Notes: generated from the letters alone by a model not told the origin. A stretch of 64,000 bases of DNA from Xanthomonas hydrangeae (GCA_905142475.1 LR990730.1:4807501-4871500), one strand, 5' to 3'. Positions 1-9,124 are shown, numbered from the stretch's first letter. Numbers and translations are program-made.

Positions 1-1378
1 TCACGAACGCCTCCACGTCCTCCACGACACTGCCCTGCATCGCAAGCTCAAGGCGCATCTCCCGGCCGCGTTCAACGACCAGTGGACACGCCGGCACTGG
101 ATCCATGCCAGCCTGTTCGCCACCATCGGTGCGCTGGTGGCCACGATCGTGCCGGGCTTCTCCAACGCCATCGATACCCCGCTGTCCAGCCATTCCACGC
201 TGGCCCTGCCGTTGCCGCCGTTGGTGCCGAGCCGCAAGCAGCTGGCGCCGAGTACCGATTGGGAAATTGTGCAGGTCAAATCGGGCCAGACGCTGAGCAC
301 CCTGTTCGGCGAGTTGGGACTTCCGACCACGGTGATGTACCAGGTGCTGGCGCATCCAGGCACCAAGGAGGCGCTGACCAAGCTGCGCCCGGGCGCCGAG
401 ATCGCCTTCGATATGCCCACGCCGGGCGAGCTGCGCGCATTGCGCTTCGATCGCGACGACAGCCACCGTGTGGAGCTGCGCCTGCTGGGCGACAGCGTGC
501 GCGAGAACGTCACCGAGCGCGCAACGACCACGCGCACGGTGGTGGCAAGCGGGGAAATCAGCAGCTCGCTGTACGCCTCGGCCGGCAAGTCGGGCCTGTC
601 GCCGGCGGCGGTGGCAATCATGACCGACGAGATCTTCAAATACGATATCGACTTCGACAAGGATCTGCAGCCGGGCGACCGTTTCAGCGTGGTGATGGAT
701 GAGACCTGGCGCGAGGGCGAGCGGATCAACACCGGCGACATCCTGGCGGCGACCTTCACCACCGGCGGCAAGACCTACACCGGCTTCCGCTTCGAGCGTG
801 CCGGCAAGCCGGCCGAGTATTTCGACATCACCGGCCGGCCGTTGAAGAAGAGCTTCATTCGCATGCCGGTGGCTTACAGCCGCATCAGCTCGACCTTCGG
901 CGCACGCAGGCATCCGGTGCTGGGCACGATGCGCATGCATAAGGGCGTGGATTACGCGGCAGCGTCGGGCACGCCGATCATGGCCGCTGGCGATGCACGG
1001 GTGGTGTTTGTCGGCACCCAGCGCGGCTACGGCAATGTGGTGATCCTGGACCACGGCAGGAACTTCAGCACGCTGTACGGGCACATGTCGCGCTTCGGCA
1101 AGATCAAGGCCGGCCAGCGCATCAACCAGGGCACGGTGATCGGCTATGTCGGCATGACCGGTCTTGCGACCGGCCCGCATCTGCATTACGAATTCCGCGT
1201 GGCCGGGCAGCAGCGCAACCCGATGTCGGTGACCATGCCGCCGCCGGAACCGTTGCAAGGCGCCGAGCTGGCTGCATTCCGTGCGCAGACGGCGCCGGCG
1301 CTGGCGCGTATCGAAGGCATGGAGAAGTTGATCTACGCCGACGCCGCCAAGCCTGCCAAGGGCAAACCGCGCGGTTGA
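1..1378 (+). CDS. M23 family metallopeptidase (5' end outside window)
   Basis: Envelope peptidoglycan endopeptidase of the LytM/M23 class. The reading frame is open from base 2, so the start lies left of the window; the first internal ATG at 137 falls inside the membrane anchor and is not the start. Visible order: basic cytoplasmic segment, one membrane helix (about nt 98-160), an OapA/LysM-like domain (from about nt 270, VKSGQTLSTLFGELG), then the M23 domain. The zinc motif H-x3-D is intact (His codon 938, Asp codon 950), as is the HLH motif (His codons 1178 and 1184). A probable periplasmic, membrane-anchored hydrolase acting in cell-wall turnover. It sits next to anmK and ampG, which recycle the fragments such enzymes release. 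Family call is firm; exact substrate bond is not. Confidence 0.9.
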   Translation, partial: HERLHVLHDTALHRKLKAHLPAAFNDQWTRRHWIHASLFATIGALVATIVPGFSNAIDTPLSSHSTLALPLPPLVPSRKQLAPSTDWEIVQVKSGQTLSTLFGELGLPTTVMYQVLAHPGTKEALTKLRPGAEIAFDMPTPGELRALRFDRDDSHRVELRLLGDSVRENVTERATTTRTVVASGEISSSLYASAGKSGLSPAAVAIMTDEIFKYDIDFDKDLQPGDRFSVVMDETWREGERINTGDILAATFTTGGKTYTGFRFERAGKPAEYFDITGRPLKKSFIRMPVAYSRISSTFGARRHPVLGTMRMHKGVDYAAASGTPIMAAGDARVVFVGTQRGYGNVVILDHGRNFSTLYGHMSRFGKIKAGQRINQGTVIGYVGMTGLATGPHLHYEFRVAGQQRNPMSVTMPPPEPLQGAELAAFRAQTAPALARIEGMEKLIYADAAKPAKGKPRG

Positions 1379-1481
1379 GTGGACGCGGCTGGTTTCTCAG
1401 CCGCCGCGCTGGCAACCGCCGATCGCACGGCTGCGCCTCCGTCCGGGGCGCTGGCTCACGCGACGCCGCAGCCGGCGCGGG

Positions 1482-1515
1482 GTTGCTGCCAGCAACAAGT
1501 GGACACCATGGTGTC
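1482..1515. promoter_or_regulatory. Adjacent small palindromes upstream of anmK
   Basis: Two inverted repeats lie in the 278-base gap before anmK. The first is GTTGCTG-C-CAGCAAC (1482-1496) and the second is the perfect 14-mer GACACCATGGTGTC (1502-1515). Either could be an operator or part of a terminator for the upstream peptidase gene. No T-run follows, so an operator is slightly more likely. Function is inference only. Confidence 0.3.
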
Positions 1516-1656
1516 GACGCGACAGTCGGCACTGACATTTAGAATGCTTGCCTGGCGAGCGCATCGCCCCTGCTTCCACCGCGATGCCCGCAAGGCCGGT
1601 TGACTCTCCCATCCCGGCTGCACAAGCTGCACGACCACCGTGCAACTGGCCCTGGC

Positions 1657-2799
1657 ATGTCTGCTCCGGAACATCTTGAATCCCCGCTCTATCTGGGCCT
1701 GATGTCGGGCACCAGCGCCGACGGCATCGATGCGGCGCTGGTGCGCTTCACCGACGAGGGCCACCGACGCTGCGCACTGGTCGCAGGCACCACGGTGGCC
1801 TGGGAGCCGCAGCTGCGCGAAACGCTGGTGACGTTGGGCCAGGGCGCCGAGGTCATCGCCATCGATGCGCTTGGACACCTGGATGCGCAGGTGGGGCTGG
1901 CGTTTGCGGCCGCGGCCAATCAGCTGATCCGCGACAGCGGCATTGCGCGTGGGCGCATTCGCGCGATCGGCTCGCACGGGCAGACCATTCGGCATCGACC
2001 CAAGGCCGATCCGGCCTTCACCTGGCAGATCGGCGATGCCAGCCGGATTGCCGAGCAGACCGGCATCACCACGGTGGCCGATTTCCGCCGGCGCGATGTG
2101 GCTGCCGGCGGCCAGGGCGCACCGTTGATGCCGGCCTTCCATCTGGCCATGCTGGGCGCCGCCGACGAGGACCGTGCGGTGCTGAACCTGGGCGGCATCG
2201 GTAACCTGACCTTGATCCCGCGCGGTGGCGCGGTGCTGGGCTTCGATACCGGCCCGGCCAATGCGTTGCTGGACAGCTGGTGCCAGCAGCATCGCGGCAC
2301 GCCGTTCGATGCCGACGGTGCGTTTGCCGCCAGCGGGCGCGTCGATACCGCGCTGCTGCAGGCGCTCTTGGCCGACCCCTGGTTTGCACTGGCACCGCCC
2401 AAGAGCACCGGGCGCGAGCAGTTCCATCTGGACTGGGCGATGCAGGCGATGCGGTCGTCGGGACACGCGGCGCCGTCCGCGGCCGATATGCAGGCGACCC
2501 TGCTCGAACTCACCGCCGCCAGCGTCGCCGACGCGTTGCTGCGGCTGCAGCCCGATACCCGCCGGGTGCTGGTGTGCGGTGGCGGGGTGCGCAATCCGGT
2601 GTTGATGGCGCGCCTGGCGGCGCGACTGCCGGGCGTGGTGGTGGAATCCAGCGCGCGGCATGGGCTGGATCCGGATTATCTGGAGGCGATGGGGTTTGCG
2701 TGGTTGGCGGCGGAGCTGATCGCAGGCCGTGCGGCCAATCTGCCGTCGGTGACCGGAGCGGCGGGGCCGCGGTTGCTGGGGGCGATCCATCCGGCATGA
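1657..2799 (+). CDS. anmK: Anhydro-N-acetylmuramic acid kinase
   Basis: Converts 1,6-anhydro-MurNAc, taken up from cell-wall turnover, to MurNAc-6-phosphate using ATP and water in the cytoplasm. The protein is 380 residues, close to the family's usual 370. The N-terminal phosphate-binding signature [12 protein letters not shown] is at residues 14-25. The ASKHA-type GGIGNLT (about 180) and a GGGVRNP segment near the C-terminus are also present. The ATG at 1657 is chosen over one at 1600 because the 19 extra residues are not family-like and the conserved core begins just after 1657. With ampG about 0.6 kb away on the opposite strand and the M23 peptidase upstream, it forms a peptidoglycan-recycling neighbourhood. 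Confidence 0.95.
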   Translation: MSAPEHLESPLYLGLMSGTSADGIDAALVRFTDEGHRRCALVAGTTVAWEPQLRETLVTLGQGAEVIAIDALGHLDAQVGLAFAAAANQLIRDSGIARGRIRAIGSHGQTIRHRPKADPAFTWQIGDASRIAEQTGITTVADFRRRDVAAGGQGAPLMPAFHLAMLGAADEDRAVLNLGGIGNLTLIPRGGAVLGFDTGPANALLDSWCQQHRGTPFDADGAFAASGRVDTALLQALLADPWFALAPPKSTGREQFHLDWAMQAMRSSGHAAPSAADMQATLLELTAASVADALLRLQPDTRRVLVCGGGVRNPVLMARLAARLPGVVVESSARHGLDPDYLEAMGFAWLAAELIAGRAANLPSVTGAAGPRLLGAIHPA

Positions 2800-2842
2800 G
2801 TGGCCTGAATCGGCTCGAGCGGGATGCCACTACCTCGCTTCC

Positions 2843-3010
2843 TGATGGTGCCCCGCCTCGAATTCTGCGACGCGACCAGCGCTCAATTAATGAGGGGTAG
2901 CGGTGACGTGTTCGGTTGAAGCTAGCTTGCTGATGATGCCCCGCCTCGTCTGCAACCGACTAGCACTCGATTGAGCAGAGGCTGGCGGGGATGTGCGCAG
3001 TTGAAGCCGG
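2843..3010. repeat. Two diverged tandem units in the anmK-3141 gap
   Basis: The 341-base gap after anmK contains two imperfect copies of a unit of about 85 bases: 2843-2926 and 2931-3010. Shared landmarks in order are TGATGRTGCCCCGCCTCG, a CACTCGATT/CGCTCAATT segment, a GGGG run and GTTGAAG. No coding signal is seen. Confidence 0.6.
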
Positions 3011-3140
3011 CGAATGCACGGGAGTCTTGGCTCTTCTCGGCGACACACCAGGGTTTCCGACCGAGCCATCCGCGTTCGCACAGCATCCTCGCGCCGAATG
3101 GATTCGCACGCGAGGCAGTGCTGCCTGGCCGTTTGCAGTG

Positions 3141-3368
3141 CTACGGAGTATTCCCCGCCGGCAGCGCCTTGAGCGCAGCGATCGCCTCTGCCAGCGCATC
3201 GACTTCCGGATGCTGCAGGCCACCGGTGACTTCGTATTCGCTGGCGAACAGGCCCTGTTCGAGCAGATGCATTACCGTCTGGTGCTGGGTCCAGCCGCGT
3301 GCGACGGAGATGCGACGGATCCTGTCCACCAGCAATGGATCGATGTCCCGCAACACCAGATCGGTCAT
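3141..3368 (-). CDS. Small ribbon-helix-helix-like protein
   Basis: Encodes 75 residues starting MTDLVLRDIDPLLVDRIRR. The first 45 residues follow the pattern of MetJ/Arc ribbon-helix-helix proteins: a short hydrophobic strand (LVLRDID), helix (PLLVDRIRRISVARG), turn, and second helix (TQHQTVMHLLEQGL). The C-terminal 30 residues are acidic/alanine-rich (VDALAEAIAALKALPAG). The start at 3368 is preferred because longer in-frame starts run into ampG. It could be a DNA-binding antitoxin-type regulator or an orphan transcription factor. No toxin-like partner (PIN, RelE, HicA) is adjacent. It lies downstream of ampG on the same strand, 58 bases away, and could be cotranscribed. Function not known. 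Confidence 0.6.
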   Translation of the reverse strand: MTDLVLRDIDPLLVDRIRRISVARGWTQHQTVMHLLEQGLFASEYEVTGGLQHPEVDALAEAIAALKALPAGNTP

Positions 3369-3426
3369 GCCCTTCCTCGTGCGATGCAGTGCCGCGTCGG
3401 CATCATCGGCAACCTTGGCGGACGTT

Positions 3427-4722
3427 TCAATCCGGGCGCCCATCGCGGGCATCCAGCCGCGGCCACAGCCAGGCCAACAGGGCCAGCGTGGGAACCACGG
3501 TAAGGGCGCTGAGGATGAAGAAGGTGCTGTAGGAGGTGGCCTCGACCAGGAACCCGGACACACCGCCGGCGAACTTGCCCGGCAAATTGGCCAGCGACAC
3601 CAGCAAGGCGTACTGGGTGGCGGTGAAATTGCGATTGGTCAGCGATGACATGAAGGCCACCAGCACGGTACCGGCGAACCCCTGGAACAGGTTGTCGGCA
3701 CTGAGTGCGGCGTAGAACGCCCACAATTTGCCGGGGTTCTGCGCCATCAGCAAAAACGCCAGGTTGGACAGCGCCACGCCCAGGGCGGCGACCAGCAGCA
3801 TGCGCCGGAAGCCGAATGCAGCCACCGCCGCACCACCGGCAAACGCGCCGACGATGCCCATCCATACGCCGAACAGCTTGGACACCGTGGCGATGTCGGC
3901 CTTGGTGTAGCCCGAATCCAGATAGAACGGCCCGGCCATCACGCCGATCACCTGGTCCGGGAACTTGAACAGGCCGACAAATGCCAGCAGGACGATGCCC
4001 AGCGCCAGCCCATTGCCGGAAAAGAAACTGGAAATGGGTTGCCAGAATGCGCCGGCTACGTCGATGCGGCGCACCACGGTGAGCTGCGGCCGGTCCGGCT
4101 CGCGGCATATCAGGGTGGTGATGATCGGCAGCAGCATCAGCGCCGACATGGCCAGGTACGCCGAGGTCCAGTTGAGGTACTCGGCCATGTACAGCGCCCC
4201 GGCGCCACCGAGGATCAGGCCGATCCGATAGCCCAGGGTGTAGGTCGCCGCCAGGGCCGCCTGCGCCGTGTCCGGGGCGATTTCGATGCGGTAGGCATCC
4301 ACCACCGAATCCTGCGTGGCGCCCCAGAACGAGGCGAACAGCACCCAGGCGACCAGGCCGGCGACACTCATGTCCGGGCGCGAAAACGCCAGTGCGAACA
4401 GGCCGACGGTGACGCCGAGTTGCGAGACCAGCAGCCAGGAGCGGCGGCGCCCCAACCACGCGGTGACCGGAAACGCATAGCGGTCGAGCAGCGGCGCCCA
4501 CAGGAACTTGAGCAGGTAGAAGAAGCTGGCCAGGCTGATCAGACCGATGCTGCCCAGATCCAGCCCGACATCGCGCAGCCGGGTGGACAGGGTCTGCGAG
4601 GCGATCAGCAGGAACGGCAGGCCACTGCCGAAACCCAGCAGTGCCATGGTCGCCGCCGATGGGGTGGCGAAGGCCTGCCGGATGCCGCGCAGTCCTTTGT
4701 AGTTGGGTGCAGGCGTGGTCAT
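3427..4722 (-). CDS. ampG: AmpG-family muropeptide MFS permease
   Basis: Inner-membrane proton-driven importer of anhydro-muropeptides. The 431-residue protein has about 12 hydrophobic segments. The N-terminal pattern is typical of AmpG (GFGSGLPFLL near residue 30, then the FLWAPLLDRY segment and the LGRRRSWLL loop). E. coli AmpG is longer because of extra C-terminal helices; this shorter form is usual in many proteobacteria. The start at 4722 is the first ATG before the conserved region. Together with anmK it supplies the import and first kinase steps of cell-wall recycling. In organisms with an AmpR-controlled beta-lactamase it would also influence induction; no ampC or ampR is in this window. 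Confidence 0.9.
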   Translation of the reverse strand: MTTPAPNYKGLRGIRQAFATPSAATMALLGFGSGLPFLLIASQTLSTRLRDVGLDLGSIGLISLASFFYLLKFLWAPLLDRYAFPVTAWLGRRRSWLLVSQLGVTVGLFALAFSRPDMSVAGLVAWVLFASFWGATQDSVVDAYRIEIAPDTAQAALAATYTLGYRIGLILGGAGALYMAEYLNWTSAYLAMSALMLLPIITTLICREPDRPQLTVVRRIDVAGAFWQPISSFFSGNGLALGIVLLAFVGLFKFPDQVIGVMAGPFYLDSGYTKADIATVSKLFGVWMGIVGAFAGGAAVAAFGFRRMLLVAALGVALSNLAFLLMAQNPGKLWAFYAALSADNLFQGFAGTVLVAFMSSLTNRNFTATQYALLVSLANLPGKFAGGVSGFLVEATSYSTFFILSALTVVPTLALLAWLWPRLDARDGRPD

Positions 4723-4963
4723 GCGTATAGCCGCTGGAAATGGGGGCTGATCGATGCCGAGCGGGCAGTATCACTGGCCGCTGCGCGGAGCGACCTGCCG
4801 GAAACGCATGATTGGCTCCCTGAAGGATCCACGGCCATCAGGCTGCGGCCAGGCACGGCATGCACGCCCTCGACGTGCATCTCCACGACACGGCCGGAAA
4901 CACACCACTGGGGGGCTTGGCCAACCGTCCCGGTGCGCGTCACTGCCAGCTGCGTGCCCTGCC

Positions 4964-5764
4964 TCACTCCGCGTAATCCACGATATAAGGGGCGTGGTCG
5001 GAGAAGCGCTGTTCGCGGTAGATCGCGCAACGTTGCAGCTTGTCGCGCATCCAGGGGGTGACCAGCTGGTAGTCGATGCGCCACCCGACGTTGTTGGCCC
5101 GCGCGGCGCCGCGGTTGCTCCACCAGGTGTAGTCCTCGCCCTGCGGGTGCAGCACGCGGTACGTGTCGATCCAGCCGCGGCCGTTGGCGGCGTTGGCTTC
5201 TTCCGGCGCGTCCGCGCACAGGCCATTGAGCCAGTCGCGCTCGGGCGGCAGGCAGCCGGAGTTCTTCTGGTTGGACTTCCAGTTCTTGATGTCCAGCGCG
5301 GTGCGCACAATGTTCCAGTCGCCGCACAGCACGTACTGCCTGCCACTGGCCAGCCACTCGTCCAGGATCGGCCGCAGCCATTCCATCACCTGGAACTTGT
5401 AGCCCTGGCGCAGCTCGCCCGACGAACCGGACGGAATATAGAAAGACACCACGCTGAGGTTGCCGAAGCGCGCCTCGATGTAGCGGCCTTCTTCGTCGAA
5501 CTCGGGCCAGCCCAGCGCGGTGCGCACTTCGTCGGGCTCATGCCTGCTGTAGATCGCCACGCCGCTGTAGCCCTTCTTGGTGCTGGCGTCGCGAAACCAG
5601 GCCTTGTAGCCGGTGGGCAGGAATTTGGGACCAGCCAGCTGATGCTCCTGGGCCTTGGTCTCCTGCACGCACAGCACGTCGGCGTCCTGCTCGGCGAACC
5701 ATTCGAAGAAACCCTTGGTGACGGCCGAACGCAGGCCATTGGCGTTGAAACTGATGATGCGCAT
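4964..5764 (-). CDS. xth: Exodeoxyribonuclease III
   Basis: AP endonuclease and 3'-5' exonuclease of base-excision repair, metal-dependent, cytoplasmic. 266 residues, the usual ExoIII length. The EEP-fold landmarks are present: SFNANG (residues 5-10), metal-binding Glu35 in the QETK motif, GDWNIV mid-protein (catalytic Asp/Asn), and SDHAPYI near the C-terminus (catalytic Asp-His pair). The product starts MRIISFNANGLRSA with the ATG at 5764. It is transcribed away from pyrE. The shared 121-base gap holds an inverted repeat. The same divergent xth/pyrE order occurs in other gammaproteobacteria (known from family context, not tested here). Confidence 0.95.
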   Translation of the reverse strand: MRIISFNANGLRSAVTKGFFEWFAEQDADVLCVQETKAQEHQLAGPKFLPTGYKAWFRDASTKKGYSGVAIYSRHEPDEVRTALGWPEFDEEGRYIEARFGNLSVVSFYIPSGSSGELRQGYKFQVMEWLRPILDEWLASGRQYVLCGDWNIVRTALDIKNWKSNQKNSGCLPPERDWLNGLCADAPEEANAANGRGWIDTYRVLHPQGEDYTWWSNRGAARANNVGWRIDYQLVTPWMRDKLQRCAIYREQRFSDHAPYIVDYAE

Positions 5765-5771
5765 AAGGGCC

Positions 5772-5881
5772 GGGAATGGGGAGTTGGGAATGGGGAATCG
5801 TAAAGCCTACCCCAGGCACATGCGGAAGGCTGCCGGCACGCGATGCGTTTACCATTCTCGATTCCCCATTCCCCATTCCCG
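5772..5881. repeat. Inverted GGGAATGGGGAATCG-type repeat between xth and pyrE
   Basis: The left arm (about 5772-5800) and right arm (5859-5881) are inverted copies of a GGGAATGGGGAATCG-type element, separated by about 58 bases. They fill most of the divergent xth-pyrE promoter gap. The same GGGGATTGGGG-type family recurs at 11699 and 61566 in this window, so this is a dispersed element rather than a gene-specific operator. Confidence 0.7.
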
Positions 5882-5885
5882 TCCA

Positions 5886-6545
5886 ATGACCGACCACCGC
5901 ACCCGTTTCCTGCAGCTGGCACTGGGCGCCGATGCCCTGCGCTTTGGCGAGTTCACGCTCAAGTCCGGGCGGCTCAGCCCGTATTTCTTCAATGCCGGGC
6001 GCTTCGATTCGGGCGCCAAGACTGCGCAGCTGGCGCAGTGCTATGCCGATGCGATCGATGCGGCCGGGGTGGAATTCGATCTGTTGTTCGGCCCGGCCTA
6101 CAAGGGCATCCCGTTGGCGACCGCGCTGGCCTGCGCCTATGCCGGGCGCGGGCGCGATCTGCCGATAGCGTTCAACCGCAAGGAAGCCAAGGCGCATGGC
6201 GAGGGCGGCAGCCTGATCGGTGCGCCGCTTCAGGGGCGCAAGGTCTTGATCGTCGATGACGTGATCACCGCTGGCACCGCGATCCGCGAGGCGCTGGGCA
6301 TCATTCGTGGCGCCGGGGGCACTCCGTCCGGGATCGTGGTGGCGCTGGACCGGCAGGAGATCGCCTCCGAACAGGATCGCCGCTCGGCCGCACAGGCGGT
6401 GGCAGCCGAGGCCGGCATCCCGGTGATCGCGGTGGCCAACCTGGGCGACCTGCTTGCTTTTGCGGCGGGAAACGCCGACCTTGTGGGCTTCCGGGAACCG
6501 CTGCTGGCCTATCGTGGCCGCTACGGCACCGACACCACAGGCTGA
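5886..6545 (+). CDS. pyrE: Orotate phosphoribosyltransferase
   Basis: Joins orotate to PRPP to make OMP, the fifth step of de novo pyrimidine synthesis. The protein has 219 residues. The PRPP-binding loop VLIVDDVITAGTAIRE is near residues 119-134, and the N-terminal FTLKSGRLSPYFFNAG matches the OPRTase substrate region. The upstream in-frame extension to 5655 is rejected because it crosses the intergenic repeat and xth. The ATG at 5886 follows the repeat arm directly with no strong ribosome-binding site, so the repeat may shape translation or transcription. Confidence 0.95.
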   Translation: MTDHRTRFLQLALGADALRFGEFTLKSGRLSPYFFNAGRFDSGAKTAQLAQCYADAIDAAGVEFDLLFGPAYKGIPLATALACAYAGRGRDLPIAFNRKEAKAHGEGGSLIGAPLQGRKVLIVDDVITAGTAIREALGIIRGAGGTPSGIVVALDRQEIASEQDRRSAAQAVAAEAGIPVIAVANLGDLLAFAAGNADLVGFREPLLAYRGRYGTDTTG

Positions 6546-6567
6546 CGGCAGGCGACAGGGGGCTGCG

Positions 6568-7248
6568 ATGATGCCGATACACATCCGTTTGGCGTTACTC
6601 GCCGCTGCGGCGGCAGCTGTCGTTGCCACAACGATCGCCGCCGCGCCCGCCAGTGCGCAGGACAAACCGGCCGCGAAAAAGCTGTATTGCTGGAACCAGA
6701 ACGGCGCCCGCGTGTGCAGCGACACGCTGCCGCCGGAGGCGGTGAACCAGGCGCGCGACGAATTCAACCTCAAGAGCGGCATGCGCAGCGCCGAGGTGCA
6801 GCGCGCGATGAGCAGCGACGAGCGCGCCGCCGCCGCGGCCAGCGAGCAGCAACGCCAGGCCGATCTGGCCGCCGAGCAGATGCGCCAGCGTACCGATCAG
6901 GCGATGTTGATGTCTTACCAAAACGAGGACGATCTGCGCCGGGTGTTCAACGAGCGCATCGCCATCGTGGACAACAATATCCACACCGCGCGCTTCAATG
7001 TGACCAGCCTGCGCGAGGGGCTGGCCAGCATGCTGCGCACTGCCGGTGATCGCGAACTGGCCGGTCAGGCCGTTGCCGACAAGCTGGCCGGCGACATCCA
7101 GCAGCGCCATCGCGAGCTGATGGCGCAATTGCGGCTGCAGACCAGTTTCGAGCAGCAACGGGTGGCGCTGGACGGTGAGATCGCCGACATCCTGCTGCGC
7201 TACCGGGCCATGAAGGAGCCGCACGCCGGCGCTTCGCCGACCGGCTGA
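6568..7248 (+). CDS. DUF4124-type periplasmic protein
   Basis: 226 residues. A signal peptide (hydrophobic residues 7-28, cleavage around ASAQD) is followed by a DUF4124-like segment with KLYCWNQNGARVCSDTLPPEA, in which two cysteines flank the motif. The remainder is a long, charged, coiled-coil-like helix (about residues 70-220, rich in E, R, Q and A). The start at 6568 has an AGGGGG ribosome-binding site seven bases upstream; earlier in-frame starts overlap pyrE. It is 22 bases after pyrE and may be cotranscribed, ending at the hairpin at 7272. DUF4124 proteins are periplasmic with no established reaction; function unknown. Confidence 0.75.
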   Translation: MMPIHIRLALLAAAAAAVVATTIAAAPASAQDKPAAKKLYCWNQNGARVCSDTLPPEAVNQARDEFNLKSGMRSAEVQRAMSSDERAAAAASEQQRQADLAAEQMRQRTDQAMLMSYQNEDDLRRVFNERIAIVDNNIHTARFNVTSLREGLASMLRTAGDRELAGQAVADKLAGDIQQRHRELMAQLRLQTSFEQQRVALDGEIADILLRYRAMKEPHAGASPTG

Positions 7249-7271
7249 CTGGCTCAGCCCTCATTCCCGCT

Positions 7272-7294
7272 CGCCCGCTGCACTGCGGCGGGCG
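7272..7294 (+). terminator. Hairpin terminator after the DUF4124 gene
   Basis: Stem CGCCCGC / GCGGGCG with a nine-base loop, followed by GCATTT, 23 bases after the stop codon. Probable intrinsic terminator separating pyrE-DUF4124 from parAB. Confidence 0.55.
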
Positions 7295-7363
7295 GCATTT
7301 CCCGATCCGACGCCCTGCCCGCATAATGGCCGGTCTTACTCCCTGCCCACGAGGCTCTCCCGC

Positions 7364-8161
7364 ATGGCCCGGATCATCGCCATTGCCAACCAGAAAGGCG
7401 GCGTCGGCAAGACCACGACGGCAGTCAATCTGGCGGCCGGCCTGGCGCGCGCGCCCAAGCGTGTGTTGCTGGTGGATCTGGACTCGCAGGGCAACGCCAC
7501 CATGGGCAGCGGCATCGACAAGCGCGATGTGGCCGCCTCCACCTGCGACCTGCTGCTGGGCGAAAACACCGCTGCCGAGATCCGGGTGACCGCGCCGGAA
7601 GGCTTCGACCTGCTGCCGGGCAACATCGACCTGACCGCTGCCGAGATCCAGCTGATGGATCAGGGCGAGCGCGAACAGCGGCTCAAGCGCGCCCTGGCGC
7701 CGATCCGCGACGAGTACGACTTCATCCTGATCGACTGCCCGCCGGCGTTGTCGCTGCTCACGCTCAATGCCTTGACCGCCGCCGACTCGATCATCGTGCC
7801 GATGCAGTGCGAGTACTACGCGCTGGAAGGACTCACGGCCTTGCTGGAAACCATCGAGGCGCTGCGCGCCAACCTCAATCCGGCGCTGGAAATCGAAGGC
7901 GTGCTGCGCACGATGTTCGACATCCGCAACAACCTGGCCAATGCGGTGTCGGCCGAGTTGACCCAGCATTTCGGCGACAAGGTGTTCCGCACCATCGTGC
8001 CGCGCAACGTGCGCCTGGCCGAGGCGCCCAGCCATGGCCAGAGCATCCTCGGTTACGACCGCACCTCGCGCGGTGGCGTGGCGTACCTGGGACTGGCCGG
8101 CGAGATCGTGCGCCGCCAGAACGATCGCAACAAGGCCTACCGGCCCGTGGAGACCGTTTGA
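7364..8161 (+). CDS. parA: Chromosome-partitioning ATPase ParA (Soj)
   Basis: Deviant Walker-type ATPase that moves the origin region with ParB. 265 residues. The KGGVGKTT loop is at residues 11-18, Walker A' VLLVDLDSQGNAT is around 35-47, and Walker B FILIDCPPALSL is near 123. There is no N-terminal helix-turn-helix, as in chromosomal (type Ib/Soj) rather than plasmid type Ia proteins. The stop codon overlaps the parB start (TGATG at 8159), indicating translational coupling. A parS site was not recognised in this window. Confidence 0.96.
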   Translation: MARIIAIANQKGGVGKTTTAVNLAAGLARAPKRVLLVDLDSQGNATMGSGIDKRDVAASTCDLLLGENTAAEIRVTAPEGFDLLPGNIDLTAAEIQLMDQGEREQRLKRALAPIRDEYDFILIDCPPALSLLTLNALTAADSIIVPMQCEYYALEGLTALLETIEALRANLNPALEIEGVLRTMFDIRNNLANAVSAELTQHFGDKVFRTIVPRNVRLAEAPSHGQSILGYDRTSRGGVAYLGLAGEIVRRQNDRNKAYRPVETV

Positions 8162-9090
8162 TGAGCAAGCCGATCCCCGCAAAGAAGCGTGGTCTGGGCC
8201 GCGGCCTGGAAGCGCTGTTGGGACCGAAGGGCGCGGCCGCCGCCGCGGCGCCGAGCGCGGCCAGCGAGGAGGCCTTGCAGCCGGGCGACAGCCTGCGCCG
8301 GTTGCCGGTCACCCAGTTGCAGCCGGGCAAGTACCAGCCGCGCAAGGAGATGGACGAGGTCAAGCTGGCCGAGCTGGCCGAATCGATCAAGGCGCAGGGC
8401 GTGATCCAGCCGATCGTGGCGCGCGAGCTGGCGCCGGGGCAGTTCGAGATCGTGGCCGGCGAACGCCGCTGGCGCGCCTCGCAACTGGCCGGGCTGACCG
8501 AGGTGCCGGTGGTGGTGCGCGAGCTGGACGACCGCACCGTCATCGCGATGGCGCTGATCGAGAACATCCAGCGCGAAGACCTCAACCCGCTGGAAGAAGC
8601 GCAGGCGCTGCAGCGGCTGATCGACGAATTTTCGCTCACCCACGCCGAGGCCGCCGGCGCGGTGGGCCGTTCGCGCGCGTCTGTGTCCAACCTGCTGCGG
8701 TTGCTGGAATTGCCGGTGGCGATCCGGGTGCTGCTGGAAACCCGCCGTCTGGAAATGGGCCATGCGCGTGCGCTGCTCACCCTGGCGCCGGAACTGGCCA
8801 GCAAGCTGGCGCAGGAAGCGGCCGACCAGGGCTGGTCGGTGCGTGAGGTGGAACACCGTGCGCAGCAGTTCGCCGCCGGCAAGGTGCCCGGATCGTTGCG
8901 CAAGGGCAAACCGGCCGCCGCCGCACCGCAGGCAGACATCGCCTCGCTGGAAACCGAACTGTCCGAGTCGCTGGGCACCAAGGTGGTGTTCAACCACGGC
9001 CGCGGCGGCAAGGGCAAGCTGGTGATCCACTACACCGACCTGGACACGCTGGATGGCGTGCTGGAACGTTTACGCGCCCAGCGCAGCTGA
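8161..9090 (+). CDS. parB: Chromosome-partitioning protein ParB (Spo0J)
   Basis: Binds parS sites and spreads along DNA as a CTP-dependent clamp to load ParA and SMC. 309 residues. The N-terminal RGLGRGLEALLG motif, expected to contact ParA, is at about residues 10-21. The CTP-binding IVAGERRWRA box is near 98-107, the helix-turn-helix (LTHAEAAGAVGRSRASVSNLLRL) is mid-protein, and a C-terminal dimerisation domain ends at GVLERLRAQRS. It overlaps parA by one base. Confidence 0.96.
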   Translation: MSKPIPAKKRGLGRGLEALLGPKGAAAAAAPSAASEEALQPGDSLRRLPVTQLQPGKYQPRKEMDEVKLAELAESIKAQGVIQPIVARELAPGQFEIVAGERRWRASQLAGLTEVPVVVRELDDRTVIAMALIENIQREDLNPLEEAQALQRLIDEFSLTHAEAAGAVGRSRASVSNLLRLLELPVAIRVLLETRRLEMGHARALLTLAPELASKLAQEAADQGWSVREVEHRAQQFAAGKVPGSLRKGKPAAAAPQADIASLETELSESLGTKVVFNHGRGGKGKLVIHYTDLDTLDGVLERLRAQRS

Positions 9091-9124
9091 GTTCCTGCAT
9101 CCGCGCAAGAGGATCATTCCGGCT

